DNA of 45,043 nucleotides from an uncultured Verrucomicrobia subdivision 3 bacterium (lineage in GTDB: Bacteria; Verrucomicrobiota; Verrucomicrobiia; Limisphaerales; UBA11358). Below the pieces are notes generated by a model. The model was not told the DNA's origin and ran no database searches. It saw nothing but the letters and a program-made list of their open reading frames with translations. The DNA lies in the NCBI GenBank assembly GCA_903889895.1, contig CAISYZ010000220.1, positions 1 through 45,043 on the forward strand, read 5' to 3'. A program made the position numbers and the translations under genes. This document shows, in pieces, positions 7,046 to 15,525 of the stretch (position 1 is the first letter of the stretch; each line of letters starts with the position of its first letter).

Positions 7046-10000
7046 ATGAATACCCTGTCAAAAAACCAGCCCAATACCCTAGTTTTACTCGCCGTCCTCG
7101 CTATGGCGCTCGCAACCCCTTGGTCCAGCCGCGCCGCCAGCGGCGTCTGGACCAATGTCGTCAGCGGCGGACTGTGGAGTGCCACGGCCAACTGGACCAA
7201 CGCCACCGTGGCGGACGGTTCCGCCAATACCGCCGATTTCAATTCCATCAACATCACCACCGATCCGACGGTGGTTCATCTGGACGCGGCCCATACTCTC
7301 GGCAGTTTAATTTTTGGCGACACGGTGACATCTTCCGCCGCAAGCTGGGTGTTGGATAACAACTCCACGCCGGCAAATATTCTCACGCTCGCCGGCGGCA
7401 CGCCGACCATCACGGTGAACGTGCTCGGCGCGGGCAAGACGGCGTCTATCAGCGCGGTGATTGCCGGCACGGCGGGTTTGGTCAAGAATGGCGCGGGCAC
7501 GTTGAGCCTTTCCGGAGCGAACACTTTTACTGGCGGGCTCGTTGTTAGTGCCGGCGAACTGGATACCAGTGCGGGAGCCAGCGGTCCGGGGGCCGTCACC
7601 GTAGGCAACAGTATTGGCACTGCAACCTTGGGGGTCACGGGCGGCACCCTCGCCTTGGGGAGCAGCACCTTCGTGATTGGGAGCGGAATCAATGCTTCTT
7701 ACATCGGGGTCGTAAACCAAAGTGGTGGCACGGTTTCATTTACCGGTGGCACGGCCATGCTGATGGGTAATGGCACGAATACTGTTGCCACTTATAACTT
7801 GAGTGGCGGCACACTTTCCACCGGGACTTATTCCGCAAATAATCGTGGTGTTATGCTTGGAGTGAATACCGGTTGTTCCGGAATCTTCAACTTGACCGGC
7901 ACCGGCACCCTCTCGCTGGGATTGGCAGAACTGCAAGTGGGCCGGGATGATAGCGCGGTGACCGGCTGCACTGTGGCGTATAACCAAAGTGGGAGCACCG
8001 CCGCCACCGTTGGCTACCTGTCCATCGGCGGCCAGAGCGGCAGCACCACGACCACCGCAACCTTCAACATCACCAATGGCACATTCGTCGCGACCAACTT
8101 CCAGCATTTGGTGGCGGCCCCCAGCAGCAGCGCCAGTATTTACCTGGGTGGCGGCGCGCAGGTGACTTTGCCGGCCTTTCCGGTGCCGGCCGGCACCGTT
8201 AATCTTACCTTGGACTTTACCAACGGCTACCTTACGCCTTTGGCCGCAAGCCTGAACTACCTGAGCGGGCTGTCGAACGTCTATTTGACGACCAACGGCG
8301 CAAACTTCAATGTCGGCGTCAGCAATATCGTCGTCGGCCAGGTGCTGCAAAATGCCCCGTCCCAACTCGGCACGCTGAAGAAGACCGGGGTTGGCACGCT
8401 GACTCTTTCCGGCGCGAACACCTACAGCGGCGTGACCACGGTCAGCGCCGGCAAGTTGATGGGGGTTACCGGTGGCTCACTGGCTAGCAGCGCGGTCGCC
8501 GTGACGCCGGCTTCGGGGGTGGCAACGCTGGGCGTCAATTACACGGGCGGCAATGCCCAGTGGACTTGCAGCAGTTTGAGTTTCAATGCCGGCGGCACCG
8601 GCACCGCAGTGGAGTTTGCCTTTAACACGACCCCGAGCACCACCACGGCACCGCTCAATGTGAGCGGCAATCTGACTTTCGGGGTAACGCCCAGCATCAC
8701 CGTGGATGTGGCCTATGTCACCGCCGGCACCTATCCGTTGATAGTCGTTGGCGGCACGGCACCTTCGGCGGTGCCGACGTTGAACTGGGGCCCTTCCGGT
8801 CGGCAAGGAACCTTGAGCGGCGGTTTGGCCTGGGGCGGCACCGGCAACAAAACCTTGATTTTGACGGTTACCGGCAGTCCGGTGGAACCCTTGAATTGGA
8901 ACAGCACGGCCACGGGAAATTGGGATGTCAATGATACCACCAACACCCTTTGGAAAAACAGCGCACCCACTCCGGCGGCGACATACTATCAGGAAACGGG
9001 TAATCAGTTTCAGGACGACCAGGTGGTGTTTGGGGACACCTATATTACGGCCAACACCACGGTGACGCTGAACTCCACCGTCACACCCGCGAACGTGATT
9101 TTCAACAATTCAACCTATAACTATACCAATACCGGCACCGGAGCCATCGCCGGCGGAACCACTGTGACCAAGAACGGCACGGCATCGGTGACGTTGTCCA
9201 CACCGAACACCTACGTGGGTGGCACCGTGATCAATCAAGGCACGGTGAACACCGGCGTCGCGGGCGGTTTAGGAACGGCAGCGGTCAACATTGGCAGCGC
9301 CGGCACTTTAAATCTGACGGCCGCCGGCGTCAGTTACGCAGGCCCTAGCGCCGGGATCAGCGGCTCCGGCATTGTGAACGTAACCACTGGCTCCGGCAGC
9401 ACGAGCACGCTGTTGAATGGGGCCAATTCAGGTTTCACCGGCACATTGAACGTGGGCGCGAATTCCACCGGTGGCAAAGTGCAGTTGAATGGTGTGCTCT
9501 CCAGCAGCGCCACTGTAAATGTTCTTTCCAACTCGACGGTTTATGTCTCGGGTGCCAACCAGCCGGCGGCGCTTACACTCTACGGCGGCACCACCGGCGA
9601 AGCGCTGGGTCAGTTACGGATTGAAGGCAATAGCGTCTGGTCCGGCCCGCTCACGATTGCCGGCCCGATTATCAGTTCCGCTGACGGACACATCGGCGCC
9701 AATTCCGGCGCCGGCTACATCACCGGCAACATCGGCCAGTCCGGCGGTGCGCAGTCATTGATCAAAATCGGCGGTGGTGCCGTGGTGTTGTCGGGTGCCA
9801 ATACCTTCACCGGGCCAGCTGTGGTGAATCAGGGCACATTGACGGTTTTGGGCAACCAGACGGCCGCCACCGGTGGTTACCTGGTGAGCACCAACAGCGC
9901 CAATGGTTGCGCTTTGAATATTGGCACCACCACGCAGACGGTTCCCACAATTGCTGCCGTGGCTAGTGGTCAAGTTGTCCAGGTCGGTTCCACCAGCGCC

Positions 10001-13000
10001 GGCACAGGGTATAGCACGATCAGCGTCGCCGGCACAAACGGCTTCCTCACCACCGTGACCAATAACGGCACTTTGTGGTGCGGACGCGATTCCGGCTTCG
10101 CGGTTGGTGCCAATGCCAACTGGATTCAAACCGGGGACATGATGATTCAAGAGATTGGCGGTTATGTGGCCAACTACACCATCTCGGCCGGCGGCACCTT
10201 TACTTATGCCGGCGTGGATCCGATCTACGCGGTAGTGGGCGGTTCGGCCAATGACGCCATGACCATCGCCGGCACGTTCATCACCGGACAGGGATTCAAT
10301 TTTACGAACAACGGCTCGGGTGGTTATCCATCCCTCACGATTAGTGCGGGCGGCGTGCTGGCACTCTCCACAAATGTCGCCCAATTGATCACCAGCACCG
10401 GCACCGGCACCGCCGGACAGTTTGTCCTGAGTGGCAATGCCACCATTAATACCGCTGGATATTCCACCACCAATGCGCTTGGAATTGGCGGCTCCGGTTC
10501 GCTCCTGGTGGCAGGCGGCGGCAGTCTCACGCTTTCCGGCATCAGCACCTACACCGGCGGCACGACGGTCAACGGCGGCACGTTGGTGCTCGCTAATGGC
10601 GGCAGTCCCGGCTGTGTGCGCAATAATTTGACGCTCAATTCCAACGCCGTCGTGCTGCTCACGCTGACGGATGCACTGGGTTATTACGGCGGGCAAAGCG
10701 TCACTAATGTCAATATCAACGGCAGCACGCTGACGAACGCAGCCGGCAACGAAGGCTATAACGCCAGCTTCGTTTTGAATGGCGGCACGATGAGTTCCGG
10801 CGGCGGGCAATACGTTCTGGCCGGGCAAAGCATCTCGTCGGTTTCCAACACCGTCGCTTCCTATGTCAACGCGCCCATTCTCATGCGTGGGAATGTCCTG
10901 ACCTTGAGTGCCGCGGCCGGCATGGTTCCGGGCGGAGTGGATTTGAATATCTCCGGAAATCTTAACCAATTCGATTCCAGCGACGCGCTCATCAAGAATG
11001 GCGCAGGAAACATTCTCTATGGCGGCACGGGAAATTATTCCGGTTCCACCACCATTAACGCCGGCAAGCTGACGCTCGCGTCCACGGCCTCGCTGCCGAA
11101 CACGACAAACATTATCATCGCCGCCGGCGCGACTTTGGATGTGTCGGCAATCGCCGGCTACACGCTGGGCGGCAGCCAGGGCATTTCCGGCAGCGGCACG
11201 GTCAACGGCAGCGTGGCCGACAGCGGTGGCAGCCAGTTCAATCCCGGCGGCAGCGGCACGGTGGGCACACTGACCATCACGACCAATCTAACACTGGCTG
11301 GCGGCGACACGCTGAACTTTGATTTCAGTGCCGGTGGCAGCAACGATGTGATTAATGTCGGCGGCACCCTGACGCCCAACGGCACGACCACCATCAATCT
11401 CGCCAATGCACCGGTTGGGGGATTCCTCCAAACCAACTACGTTTTGATTCAAGCCGCCAGCCTCGGCGGCAGCGCGGGCAGTTTCACGCTGGCCAATGTG
11501 CCGACTGGCGGACGGCAGACTTACAACATTGTTTACAACACCAGCAGTTCGCCGCAGCAGGTTTTGCTGCAGGTGAGCGGATACAACGCAAATTTGGTCT
11601 GGCAGGGCGGCAGCGGCAACTCCTGGGATATTCAAATCACCCAAGACTGGCTGAACGGCGGGTCAGCCGATTATTTTTACTCCAGCGACAATGTGCTGTT
11701 CAGCAACGTCCCGCCCGCGAATGCTGCAGTGACCATCACTCCCGCAAACATCGCACCCGGATCAGTTACGTTTAACACCACCAATAATTACGTTCTCACC
11801 GGCGGTTATATCACCGGTTCCGCCAACTTCACAAAGAGCGGCACCGGCAGCGTGACCTTGCTAACCGCGAATGATTATAACGGCGGCACCACCATCAATA
11901 ACGGCACGCTGCAACTTGGTGACGGTGTCAGCTACGATGGTTCCGTCGCCGGGAGCATCGTCAACAATTCGGCTCTCGTCATATCGAATTCGTCGGTTGA
12001 AAATTATAACAACATCATCAGCGGATCAGGCAAGACGGTTGCCGGTGGTTCCGCCGCCCTGACCCTCGGTGGTAACATTAGCGGCTCCGGTCAGGTGGTC
12101 GTCACCGGCAGCGGTGGTTTGACCTTAAGTGGATCCAATTCATACGTCGGCGGCACCTTCGTCACCAACGGAGTCTTGACTGCCGTCAATGCCACCGCGC
12201 TGGGCGTGCCGGCTACCGGTGTCCTAGCCACACTGGGTAGCGGGGGGACGCTGGCTTACCAGGTAGCTGGGGCGCAGACGTTGACCAATCAAATCGTCGG
12301 CGCCGGTTCATTGGAGTATTCCAACGCCACGCCCGGCAGCCTCGGCAACGGCGTGATCGGGCTTAAGCTGACAGCGAGCAATAGTTTCTCCGGCGGCTTG
12401 ACCATCAACGTCGGCTCAGTTTATGCCTACAACAACAACGCACTCGGCACCGGGCCGGTGACGCTCGACAACGGCAACGGATACGGCAGCTATGGCTACA
12501 ACCAGCTTTTCGTTGGCAACGGCCTGAACATCAGCAACGCGATTACCGTCGTGAACGCCTCGGATTATTTCGACGGCGTGCTGATGGTGGATCCCGGTTC
12601 GGGCAATTCCGGCAGCGGCACGGACACCAATGGCGCCACCTTCTCCGGGCCGATTACCATCGCCACGGGTGCGGTCATTGCGCACGGCGGTCTGTTCTGC
12701 GGGCCGTTCGGCACCAACTGGCTGGTCGTCTCCGGGCCGGTGACCAATTTGAATGCCGGTGCCGGCATCGGTTCGCGCAATGGCCGGACGCGCTTCTCCG
12801 GCGGCGGCTCTTACAGCAGTTTTGGCATCGGCGGTGGCACGACACAAATCGGTGCCAACAACGGCATTTGCACCAATGCCGCCCTGCAGATAGCTGGCGG
12901 CTCGTTTGACCTCTATGGTTATAGTCAGATATTTACCGGCCTGTCCAATCCCGGCGGTGGTTCGGTGAATAACAGTTCGACGAACGCCAGCATCCTGACG

Positions 13001-13798
13001 TTGGATTTGAGCAGCGACAGCACCTACTCCAGCGTCATTGCCGGCAACATTTCGTTGGTGGAAAACGGCGCCGCCAACTTGTATCTCTCCGGCACGAATA
13101 CCTACACCGGTCCGACGATTATCAATGGCGGCGCGCTCCGGCTTACCGGCAATGGGGTGTTGACAAACACCACCAGCATTTTCGTCGAAAGCATTGCCAC
13201 GCTGGATGTCAGTGGCACCACCTCGGGCACCTTGGCCTTGAACACAAATCAGACGCTTAAGGGCGACGGCGCGTTCACTGTGCTGGGCAATGTGGTGTCA
13301 CGCGGCACGATTGAATTGAAGGGCAGCAAAACCGGCTTGGTGGTGACCAATGATAGCGTGAATGGCCTGTCCTCCATCACCTACGGCGGCACGCTGAAAC
13401 TTGATTTGAGCGGCAGCCCCTTGGCCTCGACTGACAGTTTCGTGCTGTTCAGTGCGTCGACTTACAGTGGCGCGTTCACCAACATTGTTCCGGCCACGCC
13501 CGGGGCAGGACTTACTTGGAACACGAATAATCTCATCGTGAACGGCACACTGTCCGTCCAAGGAGGCGGCATTGCCACCAATCCGACCAATATCACCGCC
13601 ACCGTCAGCGGCAGCAGTCTGGTTTTGAGCTGGCCGGCGGATCACCTCGGCTGGATTCTGCAGGCGCAAACGAATTCGCTGACGTCCGGTCTCGGCACTA
13701 ACTGGGTGGATGTTTCAAGTTCGGCGTCCGTCAGTGCCGTCACCAACACCATCGTGCCCGCCAACCCGTCGGTGTTCTATCGGCTGCGGCTGCCGTAA
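7046..13798 (+). CDS. Giant autotransporter-associated beta-strand repeat (PATR) surface protein
   Basis: A 2250-residue secreted protein, rich in Gly, Thr, Asn and Ser and poor in Lys and Arg, as expected for a beta-helical passenger. A signal peptide covers about residues 1-31, ending near SSRAAS. At least nine PATR-type units of the form K-x-G-x-G-x-LxLSGxNTYxGGTxxxxGxL are visible, starting near residues 145, 442, 706, 905, 1152, 1315, 1595, 1684 and 2003. No outer-membrane autotransporter beta-barrel follows. Instead it ends in SWPADHLGWILQAQTN and a final FYRLRLP, a C-terminal module shared with other proteins here. It probably forms a long extracellular filament or adhesin. A segment near residues 773-1180 is paralogous to part of the protein at 31773. 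The next gene starts 89 nt downstream. Confidence 0.88.
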   Translation: MNTLSKNQPNTLVLLAVLAMALATPWSSRAASGVWTNVVSGGLWSATANWTNATVADGSANTADFNSINITTDPTVVHLDAAHTLGSLIFGDTVTSSAASWVLDNNSTPANILTLAGGTPTITVNVLGAGKTASISAVIAGTAGLVKNGAGTLSLSGANTFTGGLVVSAGELDTSAGASGPGAVTVGNSIGTATLGVTGGTLALGSSTFVIGSGINASYIGVVNQSGGTVSFTGGTAMLMGNGTNTVATYNLSGGTLSTGTYSANNRGVMLGVNTGCSGIFNLTGTGTLSLGLAELQVGRDDSAVTGCTVAYNQSGSTAATVGYLSIGGQSGSTTTTATFNITNGTFVATNFQHLVAAPSSSASIYLGGGAQVTLPAFPVPAGTVNLTLDFTNGYLTPLAASLNYLSGLSNVYLTTNGANFNVGVSNIVVGQVLQNAPSQLGTLKKTGVGTLTLSGANTYSGVTTVSAGKLMGVTGGSLASSAVAVTPASGVATLGVNYTGGNAQWTCSSLSFNAGGTGTAVEFAFNTTPSTTTAPLNVSGNLTFGVTPSITVDVAYVTAGTYPLIVVGGTAPSAVPTLNWGPSGRQGTLSGGLAWGGTGNKTLILTVTGSPVEPLNWNSTATGNWDVNDTTNTLWKNSAPTPAATYYQETGNQFQDDQVVFGDTYITANTTVTLNSTVTPANVIFNNSTYNYTNTGTGAIAGGTTVTKNGTASVTLSTPNTYVGGTVINQGTVNTGVAGGLGTAAVNIGSAGTLNLTAAGVSYAGPSAGISGSGIVNVTTGSGSTSTLLNGANSGFTGTLNVGANSTGGKVQLNGVLSSSATVNVLSNSTVYVSGANQPAALTLYGGTTGEALGQLRIEGNSVWSGPLTIAGPIISSADGHIGANSGAGYITGNIGQSGGAQSLIKIGGGAVVLSGANTFTGPAVVNQGTLTVLGNQTAATGGYLVSTNSANGCALNIGTTTQTVPTIAAVASGQVVQVGSTSAGTGYSTISVAGTNGFLTTVTNNGTLWCGRDSGFAVGANANWIQTGDMMIQEIGGYVANYTISAGGTFTYAGVDPIYAVVGGSANDAMTIAGTFITGQGFNFTNNGSGGYPSLTISAGGVLALSTNVAQLITSTGTGTAGQFVLSGNATINTAGYSTTNALGIGGSGSLLVAGGGSLTLSGISTYTGGTTVNGGTLVLANGGSPGCVRNNLTLNSNAVVLLTLTDALGYYGGQSVTNVNINGSTLTNAAGNEGYNASFVLNGGTMSSGGGQYVLAGQSISSVSNTVASYVNAPILMRGNVLTLSAAAGMVPGGVDLNISGNLNQFDSSDALIKNGAGNILYGGTGNYSGSTTINAGKLTLASTASLPNTTNIIIAAGATLDVSAIAGYTLGGSQGISGSGTVNGSVADSGGSQFNPGGSGTVGTLTITTNLTLAGGDTLNFDFSAGGSNDVINVGGTLTPNGTTTINLANAPVGGFLQTNYVLIQAASLGGSAGSFTLANVPTGGRQTYNIVYNTSSSPQQVLLQVSGYNANLVWQGGSGNSWDIQITQDWLNGGSADYFYSSDNVLFSNVPPANAAVTITPANIAPGSVTFNTTNNYVLTGGYITGSANFTKSGTGSVTLLTANDYNGGTTINNGTLQLGDGVSYDGSVAGSIVNNSALVISNSSVENYNNIISGSGKTVAGGSAALTLGGNISGSGQVVVTGSGGLTLSGSNSYVGGTFVTNGVLTAVNATALGVPATGVLATLGSGGTLAYQVAGAQTLTNQIVGAGSLEYSNATPGSLGNGVIGLKLTASNSFSGGLTINVGSVYAYNNNALGTGPVTLDNGNGYGSYGYNQLFVGNGLNISNAITVVNASDYFDGVLMVDPGSGNSGSGTDTNGATFSGPITIATGAVIAHGGLFCGPFGTNWLVVSGPVTNLNAGAGIGSRNGRTRFSGGGSYSSFGIGGGTTQIGANNGICTNAALQIAGGSFDLYGYSQIFTGLSNPGGGSVNNSSTNASILTLDLSSDSTYSSVIAGNISLVENGAANLYLSGTNTYTGPTIINGGALRLTGNGVLTNTTSIFVESIATLDVSGTTSGTLALNTNQTLKGDGAFTVLGNVVSRGTIELKGSKTGLVVTNDSVNGLSSITYGGTLKLDLSGSPLASTDSFVLFSASTYSGAFTNIVPATPGAGLTWNTNNLIVNGTLSVQGGGIATNPTNITATVSGSSLVLSWPADHLGWILQAQTNSLTSGLGTNWVDVSSSASVSAVTNTIVPANPSVFYRLRLP

Positions 13799-13807
13799 AA
13801 CTGATTT

Positions 13808-13829
13808 GTCGCCGAAGGGGTTCGGTGAC
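13808..13829 (+). terminator. Hairpin after the first PATR gene
   Basis: GTCGCCGAA and TTCGGTGAC form a 9-bp stem with one G-T wobble and a GGGG tetraloop, 10 nt after the stop codon. The following sequence is G-rich rather than T-rich. It is therefore more likely an mRNA 3'-end or processing structure than an efficient intrinsic terminator. Confidence 0.4.
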
Positions 13830-13887
13830 GTTTGGGTGGGGGGAGCTGGTTATGGGTTGACCGGCTCTCCTTTCCATTTTGTATTAG

Positions 13888-14688
13888 ATGAAAAGAAAGA
13901 ATAACAAAGCTGCCTTTACCTTGATTGAGTTGCTAGTGGTGATTGCCATTATCGCGATTCTGGCGGCCATGCTTTTGCCAGCATTAAGCAAAGCCAAGGA
14001 TCGTGCGCAGGGTATTCGCTGCGTGAGCAACATGAAACAGTTGGCGCTTGGCTGGACCATGTATTTCGGAGACAACAACGAACGTTTGGTCAACAACTGG
14101 GTGCTGACTTCCTCTGTCGCCCCGCCGGAATCCTGGGTGGGCGGAAACATGCAAAATGCCGTGGATGCCACAAACGTCACGTTGATTCAGAACTGCAAAC
14201 TTTACCCCTACAACCCCTCGGCAGGGATTTATCAATGTCCGTCGGCGCGCCCGCCAACACCGGCTGGAGCTAATATTGTTCCCGTGCGAACAGTTTCCTT
14301 GAATGCCCGGATGGGGGCGGCGTTGCCCGGCGACACCAGCGCCGCTGGGCAGGTAAATACGACCACCGTCGTGGCGGCTTATCCGGTGTTCAAAAAAACT
14401 TCGGACATCAAGAGTCCCCCGCCGGTCAATGCGTTGACATTTATCGAGGAGAGCATCAACACGATTGATGACGGGATTTTTTTCCTCCAGGTAAATGCAA
14501 ATCAGACATCATGGAACAATAATTCCCCTTCCATCCGGCACAGTCAGGGCTGTAGCCTGTCTTTCGCGGACGGGCACTCAGAACATTGGAAATGGAAAAC
14601 GTTGACCGCTGAAAATTCCTACAGTGCATCCGCAGCTAACTGTATGGCAGACCTGACGAGACTGGAAAACACAATTTACACACCCTAA
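13888..14688 (+). CDS. Pseudopilin-like protein with H-X9-DG motif
   Basis: A 266-residue protein with a class III (prepilin) leader: basic MKRKNNKAA, then [20 protein letters not shown], the hydrophobic helix of type IV pilins and type II secretion pseudopilins. The residue before the cleavage site is Ala rather than the canonical Gly; Glu at +5 is present. The C-terminus has [13 protein letters not shown], the H-x9-DG signature typical of the pseudopilin-like proteins expanded in PVC bacteria. It probably sits in the inner membrane and is processed by a prepilin peptidase. It lies directly before a second pseudopilin gene and a run of glycoside hydrolases, so it may help export or display them. 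The exact role is unknown. Confidence 0.9.
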   Translation: MKRKNNKAAFTLIELLVVIAIIAILAAMLLPALSKAKDRAQGIRCVSNMKQLALGWTMYFGDNNERLVNNWVLTSSVAPPESWVGGNMQNAVDATNVTLIQNCKLYPYNPSAGIYQCPSARPPTPAGANIVPVRTVSLNARMGAALPGDTSAAGQVNTTTVVAAYPVFKKTSDIKSPPPVNALTFIEESINTIDDGIFFLQVNANQTSWNNNSPSIRHSQGCSLSFADGHSEHWKWKTLTAENSYSASAANCMADLTRLENTIYTP

Positions 14689-14708
14689 AGTTGTTTATGC
14701 ACGGGTTT

Positions 14709-15503
14709 ATGAATCTTTCCAGGGAAAAAACGCGGCGCGGTTTTACCCTCATTGAACTGTTGGTAGTCATCGCCATCATTGCCATTCTCGCGGCGATGCT
14801 GCTGCCCGCGCTCGCGGCGGCAAAAAAGAAGGCTTTTCAGGCTCAATGTTTGAGCAATTTGAAACAATGGGGCACGGCGCTGGCGATGTATGCCGGAGAT
14901 AATCATGACTATTTCCCTGACAACAGCGGGACTGGTGCCAAAGACTGGGCGTGGGTTTCCGGGGCTTGGAATATCAATTTCTACCCGGCCTATTTGTATG
15001 CCAACAAAGTCGGATCGTCCACGACTGGCACCCGTAGTCAAAATGATGTCATTTATTGTCCGACAGACCTTTATCACCGGGTTTATGAAACAGCCAATCC
15101 CGGAACGACCAACTTAATTGGTTACCAGTTCCTGCCCGGCGGTCGTTTGGCGGGGAGCGACAATTACAACGCGTTCGGCTTGGGGAACTGGGTTCTTAAT
15201 CGCGCGAAGTTTGGCGGCGCTTACCGCAAGGCACCGGTCATGATTGACAAAATTCAGGAAGCAGCCGGGAGCTGGGTGAGTATCGTCGGCGGACAAACCG
15301 CGCCCATCAGCAATCATAACAGCAGCGGCAATGTTCCGAGCGGTGGGGATTTTCTTTATGAGGATGCCCATGCGGAGTGGCGGAATTTTAAGTGGTCAGG
15401 ACCTGGCGCTGCGGCGACAACCTCTCCCATTCAACCAGGCGGAACCGCGAGCACCTGGACGGTTTATTACAAACCAAGTGATTTGGATGCGGGGCCTTGG
15501 TAA
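14709..15503 (+). CDS. Second pseudopilin-like protein
   Basis: A 264-residue protein from ATG 14709 ([18 protein letters not shown]); two in-frame ATGs at 14691 and 14700 would add up to six residues. It has the canonical Gly before the cleavage site and the same [19 protein letters not shown] helix as its neighbour. The mature part has the [19 protein letters not shown] segment shared with that neighbour. Near the C-terminus NHNSSGN...[13 protein letters not shown] appears to be a degenerate H-x9-DG region (DA instead of DG). It starts 20 nt after the preceding gene and ends 22 nt before the GH30 gene. It is probably a minor pseudopilin of a type II secretion-like or pilus-like assembly. 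Confidence 0.88.
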   Translation: MNLSREKTRRGFTLIELLVVIAIIAILAAMLLPALAAAKKKAFQAQCLSNLKQWGTALAMYAGDNHDYFPDNSGTGAKDWAWVSGAWNINFYPAYLYANKVGSSTTGTRSQNDVIYCPTDLYHRVYETANPGTTNLIGYQFLPGGRLAGSDNYNAFGLGNWVLNRAKFGGAYRKAPVMIDKIQEAAGSWVSIVGGQTAPISNHNSSGNVPSGGDFLYEDAHAEWRNFKWSGPGAAATTSPIQPGGTASTWTVYYKPSDLDAGPW

Positions 15504-15525
15504 CTAAGGTTGCTTTTATATCATC

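Noticed and set aside
9755..10969. Minus-strand open frame of 404 codons inside the first PATR gene
   Set aside because: The translation is low-complexity and complementary to Gly/Thr-rich repeats; the plus strand has clear PATR motifs and a signal peptide.
7046..13798. Classical type V autotransporter
   Set aside because: PATR repeats are present, but the C-terminus is a small FYR-type module and no outer-membrane beta-barrel strands ending in F are visible.
13888..15503. Complete type IV pilus or type II secretion operon
   Set aside because: Only two pseudopilin-like genes are present; no ATPase, inner-membrane platform, secretin or prepilin peptidase is in the window.
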